Shown one piece after another: positions 1-5,036 of a stretch of 5,036 nt of DNA. The notes below the pieces were generated by a model that saw nothing but the letters and a program-made list of their open reading frames with translations, ran no database searches and was not told where the DNA came from. Made by a program: the position numbers and the translations under genes. Numbering within the stretch: position 1 is the stretch's first letter; each line of letters begins with the position of its first letter. The DNA comes from Burkholderiales bacterium (GTDB lineage: Bacteria > Pseudomonadota > Gammaproteobacteria > Burkholderiales > Casimicrobiaceae). Location of the stretch: positions 1 to 5,036 of the forward strand of contig JAIRPA010000111.1 in the NCBI GenBank assembly GCA_031257235.1, in the 5' to 3' direction.

Positions 1-696
1 TGGGAACATGAGTTCAACGGCAAGGGCAAGGTGACGACCAACGGGTTGCCGATTGAGGCGGCGAGCTTGAAAGGCAGTTCGGGCGTGGCGGAAGTCGGCG
101 TCTCCATCGGCAGAAAGAATGTCCGAACCACCCTCTATCCTGCCACGGGGAATGTCAACGCGGGAACGGCAAACGCCAACGCCGACATGAGCGGCAATAC
201 AGGGGCGAGTGATCGGGCGCCATCGCAAACGCAAACGCAATCGTCCTCACCCACCGCGAACACGACGGGCAACAAGGCGACGGCAGGAGCGAACGCGTCC
301 ACGGCAAACCGCGCACAAACGCAATCGCGTAGTAACGGCGTTGCTTATGTGGTCACCGGCGAGCGATTCAACGGTGGGGACAAGACGCTTGACCATAGCG
401 CGTCAATCCAAGGCGGCGTGATGGTGGATGCCAATACCCGCGCGGGGACGAATGCGCAAACGTCAGTCAATCGTGGCAACGCAGGCGTGGGTGCTCCCAA
501 TCGCCCGAACGAGACAGGGAACGCCGTGCCGCTTGGAACAAATGTCGGGTCGAATGCGAACACCGCGCCCTCGCCCTCCTACGGCGAGGCGGGGATGAGC
601 ACTTCGGGCAATTGGACGTTTGACTTCACCGTGACAGCGTACACCGGCAAACGCGAAGGACTCGCGGGGACGGCGAAGTTTGTGTATCAGTGGTGA
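1..696 (+). CDS. C-terminal part of an unrecognised low-complexity, possibly surface-exposed protein (5' end outside window)
   Basis: The frame is open from the first base to the TGA at 694-696, giving 231 visible residues. The GTG at 31 is only an internal codon, so the gene starts upstream. I do not recognise the family. Residues 1-48 are of ordinary composition (EVGVSIGRKNVRTTLYP). Residues about 49-112 and 133-203 are dominated by Asn, Thr, Ala, Gly, Ser and Gln, with runs such as GTANANAD and SQTQTQSSS. Residues 205-231 read as two amphipathic beta strands (WTFDFTVTAY, AGTAKFVYQW) joined by a TGKREGL turn. The C-terminus has aromatic residues at positions 1, 3 and 5 from the end (W, Y, F), the pattern of the BAM-recognised beta-signal of outer-membrane barrels. 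Surface or outer-membrane location is inference; an extracellular beta-rich protein is an alternative. The coding call rests on the long open frame with a defined end; the function is unknown. Confidence 0.7.
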   Translation, partial: WEHEFNGKGKVTTNGLPIEAASLKGSSGVAEVGVSIGRKNVRTTLYPATGNVNAGTANANADMSGNTGASDRAPSQTQTQSSSPTANTTGNKATAGANASTANRAQTQSRSNGVAYVVTGERFNGGDKTLDHSASIQGGVMVDANTRAGTNAQTSVNRGNAGVGAPNRPNETGNAVPLGTNVGSNANTAPSPSYGEAGMSTSGNWTFDFTVTAYTGKREGLAGTAKFVYQW

Positions 697-700
697 AACA

Positions 701-729
701 GGGATCAGAGGTCAGAGGTCAGGGATCAG
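701..729 (+). repeat. GATCAG/GGTCAG-type short tandem repeat after the stop of the upstream gene
   Basis: The tract starts four bases after the TGA and consists of degenerate 6- to 9-base units: GGGATCAGA, GGTCAGA, GGTCAG, GGATCAG. Related tracts occur at 4863-4891 in the same orientation and at 1005-1028 as the reverse complement, with a shorter piece at 883-895 (CTCTGATTCCTGA). In two cases it lies at or just past the 3' end of a gene. Function unknown. Confidence 0.75.
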
Positions 730-735
730 TAACGC

Positions 736-782
736 CGTCATTTAAGCGCAAGTTTGCCAAGCAAACGAAGTCGCAGAATCCA
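736..782. repeat. Dispersed repeat, copy 1 (47 bases, hairpin interior)
   Basis: This copy shares two 17-base ends with the copy at 4998-5036 in the same orientation: CGTCATTTAAGCGCAAG on the left and CGAAGTCGCAGAATCCA on the right. The interior differs: here it is 13 bases and, with its flanks, forms a 6-bp stem GTTTGC/GCAAAC around a CAA loop (752-766). In the other copy the interior is only CGAAG. Conserved ends with a changeable interior suggest a REP-like or miniature mobile element. No protein is encoded. Confidence 0.75.
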
Positions 783-783
783 G

Positions 784-819
784 CCCCCTTTATGAAAGGG
801 GGTGGCAGGCTTTAGCCTG
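784..819. repeat. Two adjacent small hairpins
   Basis: The first is a perfect 8-bp stem, CCCCCTTT (784-791) with AAAGGGGG (795-802) and loop ATG. The second is CAGGC (806-810) with GCCTG (815-819) and loop TTTA. Neither is followed by a T run, so I do not call them terminators. They begin the hairpin cluster that fills the gap between the upstream gene and corC. Confidence 0.6.
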
Positions 820-832
820 ACGGGGGTTTGCG

Positions 833-895
833 CTTTTCGGGACGCCGAGGGCGGCGTCCCCTTGACGCGCTTTGCGCGTCTGCTCTGATTCCTGA
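833..895 (-). repeat. Composite hairpin repeat, copy 1 (module A, variable hairpin, CTGAT tail)
   Basis: Module A (833-864) holds a perfect 9-bp stem GGGACGCCG/CGGCGTCCC with loop AGGG (839-860). It matches the reverse complement of 4918-4949 at 30 of 32 positions. It is followed by a perfect 7-bp hairpin GACGCGC/GCGCGTC with loop TTT (864-880), then by the tail CTCTGATTCCTGA (883-895). The copy at 4863-4949 has the same order on the opposite strand, with a different middle hairpin. Strand is given relative to that copy. No open frame of its own is convincing. Confidence 0.75.
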
Positions 896-924
896 AACCC
901 AATCCGGTTTTTCCGCTGTTGATA

Positions 925-958
925 CAAAAAAGTATCGGGCTTTGCCCGTGCTTTTTTG
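925..958. terminator. Bidirectional terminator-like hairpin
   Basis: The outer stem is CAAAAAAG (925-932) with CTTTTTTG (951-958). The inner stem is CGGGC (936-940) with GCCCG (944-948) and loop TTT. A933/934-949/950 step adds a T-G and an A-T pair, leaving T935 as a bulge. A tracts on the left and T tracts on the right give the form of a Rho-independent terminator usable from either strand. It could stop readthrough from the gene ending at 696, insulating corC. It lies about 230 bases past that stop, inside a hairpin-rich repeat region, so it may instead be part of a repeat. Confidence 0.5.
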
Positions 959-969
959 GTAATTCCTCC

Positions 970-999
970 CGGCAAAAAGTAGGGGTTCACTTTTTGCCG
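970..999. repeat. Perfect 11-bp inverted repeat
   Basis: CGGCAAAAAGT (970-980) pairs exactly with ACTTTTTGCCG (989-999) around the 8-base loop AGGGGTTC. The T run lies inside the stem and is followed by GCCG, so a terminator role is weaker than for the hairpin at 925-958. A protein-binding palindrome, a second terminator or a REP-like unit are all possible. It lies about 30 bases upstream of the candidate corC promoter. Confidence 0.6.
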
Positions 1000-1004
1000 A
1001 ATAA

Positions 1005-1028
1005 CCTCTGATCCCTGATTCCTGATTT
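1005..1028 (-). repeat. GATCAG-type tract in reverse orientation, upstream of corC
   Basis: Read on the minus strand this 24-base tract matches 4863-4886 at 22 of 24 positions; the plus strand shows CTGATCCCTGATTCCTGATT. With the tract inside the end of trhP it brackets the corC-lnt-trhP run in inverted orientation. Its last two T residues form the start of the proposed corC -35 box. Confidence 0.75.
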
Positions 1029-1055
1029 GCTACGACAGGGGTTTTGGGGTATTCT
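1027..1055 (+). promoter_or_regulatory. Candidate sigma70 promoter for corC-lnt-trhP
   Basis: TTGCTA (1027-1032, four of six matches to TTGACA) and TATTCT (1050-1055, four of six to TATAAT) are separated by exactly 17 bases. Transcription would begin near 1062, giving a leader of about 27 bases to the ATG at 1089. This placement makes the alternative TTG start at 1044 untranscribed. The evidence is sequence resemblance only. Confidence 0.4.
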
Positions 1056-1088
1056 GATCGCCTTACTTGTAAAACTTCCATTTTTCTC

Positions 1089-1976
1089 ATGGATCCTGAC
1101 CCTAGTCGACAACACACAGACGAAACACCCACGTCACACAAACCCACGTTGCGGGATCGCATTTCCGCATTTTTATCGCCGGAACCGGAAAACCGTCAAG
1201 AGTTACACGAAGATTTGCAGCAGTTGTTGCAAGGGGCGTTTGAGCGTCATTTGCTTGACGCGGACGCGCTTTCGATGATCGAGGGTGTCTTGGATGTTTC
1301 CGAGCGAACCGTGCGTGACATCATGATTCCCCGCGCGCAAATGAACTGTTTGACCATTGAAAGCGATCCTGAAACCTTCATTCCCTTTGTGATCGAAACC
1401 CGTCACTCGCGCTTTCCGGTGATCGGAGAAAGCAAAGATGAAGTCATCGGTATTTTGCTGGCTAAAGATTTATTGAATTATTTTGCCAACCGTGAAACCT
1501 TCAAACTGCGCGATACTTTGCGCCCCGTGGTTTTTGTGCCGGAAGGCAAAAGGCTTAACGTGTTATTGCGCGAGTTTCGGGCGAAAAGAAATCATATCGC
1601 CATCGTGGTGGACGAATACGGCGGGGTTTCGGGATTGGTCACGATTGAAGACGTGTTGGAACAAATTGTCGGAGACATCGAAGACGAATACGATTTTGAC
1701 GACAGTGAATCCAACATCATTGCCGAAGAAGACGGCAGTTACCGAATCAAAGCGCATACCGAAATTGCGGACTTTAACGAATACTTCGATGCCGATTTCT
1801 CGGACGAAAAAGTCGATACGGTGGGCGGCTTGGTGCTTCAGGCGTTTGCCCGTATGCCCAAGCGCGGCGACGAAATCACTCTTGGACGCTTTCGCTTTCG
1901 CGTGAGCCGCGCGGACAGCCGAAAACTATTAACCTTAAAAGTCATTGCGTTGCCAAAAACCGACGATCCCGAATAA
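1089..1976 (+). CDS. corC: CorC/YbeX-type two-CBS-domain protein with C-terminal CorC_HlyC domain
   Basis: The protein has 295 residues, close to E. coli CorC (292). A charged N-terminus leads to VRDIMIPRAQM at about 75-85, which opens the first CBS domain (about 75-135; SRFPVIGESKDEVIGILLAKDLL). The second CBS domain (about 142-200) contains NHIAIVVDEYGGVSGLVTIEDVLEQI in its latter half. An acidic linker (DIEDEYDFDDSES) precedes the CorC_HlyC transporter-associated domain (about 212-291; DEKVDTVGGLVLQAF). There is no DUF21 membrane part, so it is the soluble form. In enterobacteria this protein is linked to Mg/Co resistance and to ribosome metabolism; its molecular role is unsettled. I chose ATG 1089 because the family begins with a short polar tail and the candidate promoter would exclude the in-frame TTG at 1044, whose extra 15 residues look unconserved. 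No Shine-Dalgarno is visible. lnt follows after 25 bases, the usual corC-lnt order in proteobacteria. Confidence 0.93.
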   Translation: MDPDPSRQHTDETPTSHKPTLRDRISAFLSPEPENRQELHEDLQQLLQGAFERHLLDADALSMIEGVLDVSERTVRDIMIPRAQMNCLTIESDPETFIPFVIETRHSRFPVIGESKDEVIGILLAKDLLNYFANRETFKLRDTLRPVVFVPEGKRLNVLLREFRAKRNHIAIVVDEYGGVSGLVTIEDVLEQIVGDIEDEYDFDDSESNIIAEEDGSYRIKAHTEIADFNEYFDADFSDEKVDTVGGLVLQAFARMPKRGDEITLGRFRFRVSRADSRKLLTLKVIALPKTDDPE

Positions 1977-2001
1977 TTTTTACCCATCACCATCCCTTCT
2001 A

Positions 2002-3585
2002 ATGAAATCGTTGGCTTTGTCTTGGCGGCACTTATCTATAGGGTTGTCCGGCGCACTGTTAAGTCTTGCTTTTTTGCCGCTTGATCTTTGGTGGGATTCG
2101 CCCCTTTCAAAGACGTTCCTCTCTTTTTTCCCCTGCGTGGCATTGGTTCCGCTTTTTTATGGTTGGAGCAAAGAAGACAATCCGCGTGCCGCGTTTTTAT
2201 TAGGCTTTGTCTTTGGCTTAGGGCTTTTTACCGCCGGCGCGTATTGGGTCTTTATTTCGATGACGACGTTTGGCGGCATGCCGTCCGTCGTGGCGGTTTT
2301 TTTTCTGGCACTTTTAATCGCTTATTTATCGCTTTACCCGGCGTGTGTCGGATACCTCGGCGCGCGAGGGTTTCATGCGACAACAAGGCTTGTCGCCTTG
2401 CCCGCCCTGTGGGGCATCTTTGAGCTGATGCGCGGAACTTTGTTTTCAGGGTTTCCGTGGCTCTCATTGGGGTATACCCAAACCGCGGAGATGCCCTTGA
2501 CCGGCACAACCCCCATCGGCGGCGTTTATTTAACGGGAATCGTTATTGCCGCCATCACCGCGTCTTTGATCGTGGTTTTTAAAGCATCACGCCTCCCCAC
2601 TAAAATCATGGCGGCAGGCATGGTTGTGATGATGACGTTAGGCAATGTTTTATTGGCGCGGATGGATTGGACAACGCCGATGGAGTCTTCATTGTCGGTT
2701 TCGCTCGTTCAAGGCAACATCGCGCAAGACATTAAATTCTTGCCGTCCGTCAAAGATGAAACGTATACCTTATACGGTGATCTTGCCCAAAAAAGTCAAG
2801 GGCAATTGATTCTATTACCCGAAAGTGCCTTCCCCGATTTTTTGGATGCGGTGCCGGAAGAAACGATGGATCGTTTTGCGCGGATGGTCGCCGAGAAGAA
2901 CGCAACGATTTTATTGGGGGTTTTTACGTATGAGAAAAACCCAAAGACTTCGCGCGACGAATACTATAACAGTATGATCAGTTTAGGATCGGGTGCCGCC
3001 GAGCTTTATCGTAAAAGGCATTTGGTGTTATTCGGCGAAAAAATCCCGTTTGAGTCGGTGATCGCCCCGATCATGAACGCGTTGATCTCCATTCCTCTGG
3101 CGGGACAAAACGCGGGGGAGGACGATCAACCGCCTTTTACCGTCGGCAATCAAAAAATTGCCGTCTCCATTTGTTTTGAGGATGCCTTTGGTTCAGAGCA
3201 ACGTGACCGCGTTTTGCAATCCACCCTGCTTGCCAACTTCACCAACGATGCTTGGTTTGGGCATTCCATTGCCGCGTGGCAGCACCACCGAATCGCCACC
3301 CTACGCGCTTTGGAAAGCGCGCGTCCGATGTTGCGGGTGACCAATACGGGGGTGACTTCGATCATCAATCACAAAGGGCAAACCCTTGCGCGTCTGCCGT
3401 GGTTTACCCGTGACGTGCTTGAATCTGACGTGATCGGCAGAATAGGCTTTACCCCTTATCTCAAATGGGGAGATGCCCTGCCTTTTGCGTTCGCGCTTTT
3501 GGTGTTGCTGTGGGCAGGGTGCGGGCAAATGCGGTGGGGAAAGCCTCGAACCGAGAATAGTACCCATGAAACCCGTTCCACTTAA
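2002..3585 (+). CDS. lnt: Apolipoprotein N-acyltransferase
   Basis: This inner-membrane enzyme transfers an acyl chain from a phospholipid to the N-terminal cysteine of diacylated apolipoprotein, the last step of lipoprotein maturation. The protein has 527 residues (E. coli Lnt has 512). Hydrophobic segments fill about 11-30, 38-54, 64-121, 130-155 and 170-220, the nitrilase-like periplasmic domain spans about 230-480, and a last membrane segment lies at about 490-508. By motif, the catalytic triad is E274 (LLPESAFPDF), K338 (YRKRHLV) and C391 (SICFEDAF); E346 (FGE) and E393 match further conserved glutamates. The usual LVPFGEYVP motif reads LVLFGEKIP here, with Leu replacing the Pro. ATG 2002 was chosen over an upstream in-frame TTG (1945) that would overlap corC and add 19 unhydrophobic residues. 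No Shine-Dalgarno is visible. trhP starts 3 bases after the stop. Confidence 0.95.
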   Translation: MKSLALSWRHLSIGLSGALLSLAFLPLDLWWDSPLSKTFLSFFPCVALVPLFYGWSKEDNPRAAFLLGFVFGLGLFTAGAYWVFISMTTFGGMPSVVAVFFLALLIAYLSLYPACVGYLGARGFHATTRLVALPALWGIFELMRGTLFSGFPWLSLGYTQTAEMPLTGTTPIGGVYLTGIVIAAITASLIVVFKASRLPTKIMAAGMVVMMTLGNVLLARMDWTTPMESSLSVSLVQGNIAQDIKFLPSVKDETYTLYGDLAQKSQGQLILLPESAFPDFLDAVPEETMDRFARMVAEKNATILLGVFTYEKNPKTSRDEYYNSMISLGSGAAELYRKRHLVLFGEKIPFESVIAPIMNALISIPLAGQNAGEDDQPPFTVGNQKIAVSICFEDAFGSEQRDRVLQSTLLANFTNDAWFGHSIAAWQHHRIATLRALESARPMLRVTNTGVTSIINHKGQTLARLPWFTRDVLESDVIGRIGFTPYLKWGDALPFAFALLVLLWAGCGQMRWGKPRTENSTHETRST

Positions 3586-3588
3586 ACG

Positions 3589-4896
3589 ATGACGCCACTC
3601 ATGCCTGAACTTTTATCTCCTGCCGGTTCTTTAAAAACGCTCCGATATGCGTTTGCTTATGGCGCAGACGCGGTTTACGCGGGCTTGCCGCGTTATAGTT
3701 TGCGGGTTCGCAATAATGAGTTCTCTACATTAGCCTCGCTCAAAGAGGGGATAGATTGTGCGCACGCATTGAATAAAAAGTTTTTGTTGGCGGTCAACGT
3801 TTTGCCGCACAATCGCAAAGTCGATACGTTTATCGACGATCTTAAACCGATTGTTGCCTTAAAGCCGGACGCGCTGATCATGGCAGATGCGGGGTTAATC
3901 ATGTTGGCGCGTCAACATTTTAGCGAGATACCGATTCACGTTTCGGTGCAGGCAAACACGGTGAATTACGCCGCCGTTCGTTTCTGGGAAAATCTAGGCG
4001 CCACGCGCGTGATTTTGTCGCGCGAACTTTCAATAAGCGAGATCGCGCTTATTCGGGAGCGTTGCCCCAATATCGAGTTAGAAGTGTTTGTGCATGGCGC
4101 GCTGTGTATTGCTTATTCCGGGCGTTGTCTTTTGTCGGGCTACTTTAATCATCGTGACGGCAATCAAGGCACGTGTACGAATGCCTGCCGATGGCGTTAT
4201 CGCGTCTCGGAAGGAGTGAACACGGATGACGCGCTTTTGCCCCAACCTTATCTCTTAGAAGAGATGGGGCGGCGAGAGCATGAATATATGGAAATTGACG
4301 AAGACGAACACGGCACCTACATTTTAAATTCGCGTGATCTTCGCGCCGTACAACACATTCAACAATTGACGGACATCGGGATTGATTGTTTCAAAATTGA
4401 AGGGCGGACAAAGTCTCATTACTATTGCGCGCGCGTGACCCGTGTCTATCGGCGCGCCATCGACGATGCCGTTTGCCGTCGTCCGTTCAACCCTCAACTA
4501 TTGACTGAGTTAAACGCCTTGGCCAATCGCGGGTACACCGAAGGATTTTTTAATCGGCATGCGGCGGAAGATACACAAAACTATGCGGACGGCGCGTCCT
4601 CGTCGTTTACCGAGCGGTTTGTCGCGGAGGTTGAGCATTACGACGAGACGACGGGATACTCTGATTTGATCGTCAAAAATCATTTTGAAGTCGGCGATAC
4701 GCTGACCCTGATCACGCCCGATGAAACGCGCACACGCGTCTTGACCGCTTTGTGGAATCAGGATCATCAACCAATTAACGTCGCGCCCGGCTCCGGGCAT
4801 CGGGTTCGCGCACAAATCGGCAAGACGGACACGATGACGTTGATCGCGGGGGTGTGCGGCAAAAATCAGGGATCAGGTATCAGAGGTCAGGTGTAG
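3589..4896 (+). CDS. trhP: U32-family tRNA hydroxylation protein TrhP (YegQ-like)
   Basis: In E. coli, TrhP (formerly YegQ, annotated as peptidase U32) is needed for prephenate-dependent formation of 5-hydroxyuridine at tRNA wobble position 34. The protein has 435 residues (E. coli 453). It opens with MPELLSPAGSLK and RYAFAYGADAVYAG; PRYSLRVRNNEF and IHVSVQANTVNYA follow. The U32 signature is at about 164-201, with four cysteines C173, C180, C196 and C200, the arrangement that binds an Fe-S cluster in the related UbiU/UbiV. Further family motifs are DEHGTYILNSRDL (about 239-251), KIEGRTKSHYYCARV (269-283) and NRGYTEGFFNRH (313-324). The loop after C200 is shorter than in E. coli. ATG 3589 is taken; ATG 3601, in frame, fits the family start equally well. 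No Shine-Dalgarno precedes either. The final 11 residues, KNQGSGIRGQV, are encoded by the dispersed GATCAG-type repeat, so the native C-terminus seems to have been replaced. Confidence 0.93.
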   Translation: MTPLMPELLSPAGSLKTLRYAFAYGADAVYAGLPRYSLRVRNNEFSTLASLKEGIDCAHALNKKFLLAVNVLPHNRKVDTFIDDLKPIVALKPDALIMADAGLIMLARQHFSEIPIHVSVQANTVNYAAVRFWENLGATRVILSRELSISEIALIRERCPNIELEVFVHGALCIAYSGRCLLSGYFNHRDGNQGTCTNACRWRYRVSEGVNTDDALLPQPYLLEEMGRREHEYMEIDEDEHGTYILNSRDLRAVQHIQQLTDIGIDCFKIEGRTKSHYYCARVTRVYRRAIDDAVCRRPFNPQLLTELNALANRGYTEGFFNRHAAEDTQNYADGASSSFTERFVAEVEHYDETTGYSDLIVKNHFEVGDTLTLITPDETRTRVLTALWNQDHQPINVAPGSGHRVRAQIGKTDTMTLIAGVCGKNQGSGIRGQV

Positions 4897-4949
4897 GGGA
4901 CGGGCTTGCCCGTCCCGCAAGGGGACGCCGCTCTCGACGTCCCGAAAAG
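4863..4949 (+). repeat. Composite hairpin repeat, copy 2, overlapping the 3' end of trhP
   Basis: From left to right: a GATCAG/GGTCAG tract (4863-4891) lies inside the last codons of trhP. A strong hairpin follows the stop directly, GGGACGGG/CCCGTCCC with loop CTTG (4897-4916). Module A (4918-4949) comes last, with the imperfect stem GGGACG/CGTCCC (4922-4927, 4938-4943) that continues as CG/CG after one mismatch, loop CTCT. This is the inverse of copy 1 at 833-895, with the middle hairpin changed. Confidence 0.75.
4897..4916 (+). terminator. GC-rich hairpin directly after the trhP stop, possible transcript end
   Basis: An 8-bp perfect stem begins at the base after the stop codon, extendable to 9 bp with a TT loop. 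Its position would suit the 3' end of the operon transcript. No T run follows (the next bases are GCAAGGGG), so a classic Rho-independent terminator is not supported; it may only block exonucleases or simply be the variable hairpin of the repeat. Confidence 0.3.
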
Positions 4950-4997
4950 AAACATTGCACAACGCGGAATCAAACAACAACTCGCAATCCCACATCT

Positions 4998-5036
4998 CGT
5001 CATTTAAGCGCAAGCGAAGCGAAGTCGCAGAATCCA
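4998..5036. repeat. Dispersed repeat, copy 2 (39 bases, reaches the window end)
   Basis: This copy has the same 17-base ends as copy 1 at 736-782 and the same orientation, but a 5-base interior CGAAG in place of 13 bases. It may continue past the right edge. Bases 4950-4997, between this copy and the composite repeat, show no gene or clear structure. Confidence 0.7.

Noticed and set aside
961..972. Minus-strand GGGAGGAATTAC, a good Shine-Dalgarno match
   Set aside because: No ATG, GTG or TTG follows at a usable distance, so it is probably chance within the repeat region.
790..990. Minus-strand open frame of 66 codons in the hairpin region
   Set aside because: It runs through five hairpins and has biased, unfamiliar composition; its GTG start falls in the loop and arm of an inverted repeat.
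697..1030. CRISPR array or insertion sequence in the repeat-rich gap
   Set aside because: There are no equally spaced direct repeats with unique spacers and no transposase; the units are varied hairpins and short tandem tracts.
1044..1088. Extended corC start at TTG 1044
   Set aside because: The 15 extra residues do not resemble CorC N-termini as I know them, and the codon would lie upstream of the predicted transcript start.
812..1162. Minus-strand open frame of 116 codons covering the intergenic region and the start of corC
   Set aside because: It is built from the repeats and hairpins (its peptide contains the repeat-derived NQESGIRG), overlaps corC, and shows no protein family features.
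1945..2001. Extended lnt start at TTG 1945 overlapping corC
   Set aside because: It would add 19 polar residues before the first membrane segment; ATG 2002 gives a normal Lnt N-terminus.

Overview
The window carries three intact plus-strand housekeeping genes in an operon-like run, corC (ybeX), lnt and trhP (yegQ). They are preceded by the 3' end of an unrelated low-complexity gene. Both ends of the run are bordered by small, hairpin-rich dispersed repeats. A soluble two-CBS CorC, an apolipoprotein N-acyltransferase and a U32-family TrhP point to a Gram-negative proteobacterium. The CorC sequence (e.g. AFERHLLDADALSMIEGVL, RDIMIPRAQM) resembles betaproteobacterial homologues as I remember them, so I lean to Betaproteobacteria; this is inference without a database search.

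Layout. Bases 1-696 are the end of an Asn/Thr/Ala/Gly/Ser-rich protein, open at the left edge, whose last residues look like an outer-membrane beta-strand. Bases 697-1088 hold no convincing gene. They contain a short GATCAG-type tandem repeat, a 47-base dispersed repeat, four compact hairpins, a bidirectional terminator-like hairpin, a perfect 11-bp inverted repeat, another GATCAG-type tract in the opposite orientation, and a candidate sigma70 promoter. Then follow corC (1089-1976), lnt (2002-3585) and trhP (3589-4896), with gaps of 25 and 3 bases. From 4863 to the right edge the same repeat modules return, and the first of them forms the last codons of trhP.

How the genes fit together. Lnt performs the last step of lipoprotein maturation at the inner membrane. 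CorC is its usual genomic neighbour, linked in Escherichia coli to Mg/Co homeostasis and ribosome metabolism. TrhP hydroxylates tRNA wobble uridine. Close spacing suggests co-transcription from the candidate promoter at 1027-1055, but no shared pathway is evident. None of the three genes has a recognisable Shine-Dalgarno sequence.

I found no new enzymatic or defence system. The most notable content is the composite repeat: a conserved hairpin, a variable hairpin and a CTGATNCCTGA-type tail, in the same module order and inverted orientation on either side of the operon. One copy has been absorbed into the trhP reading frame, and another ends at the presumed -35 box of corC.
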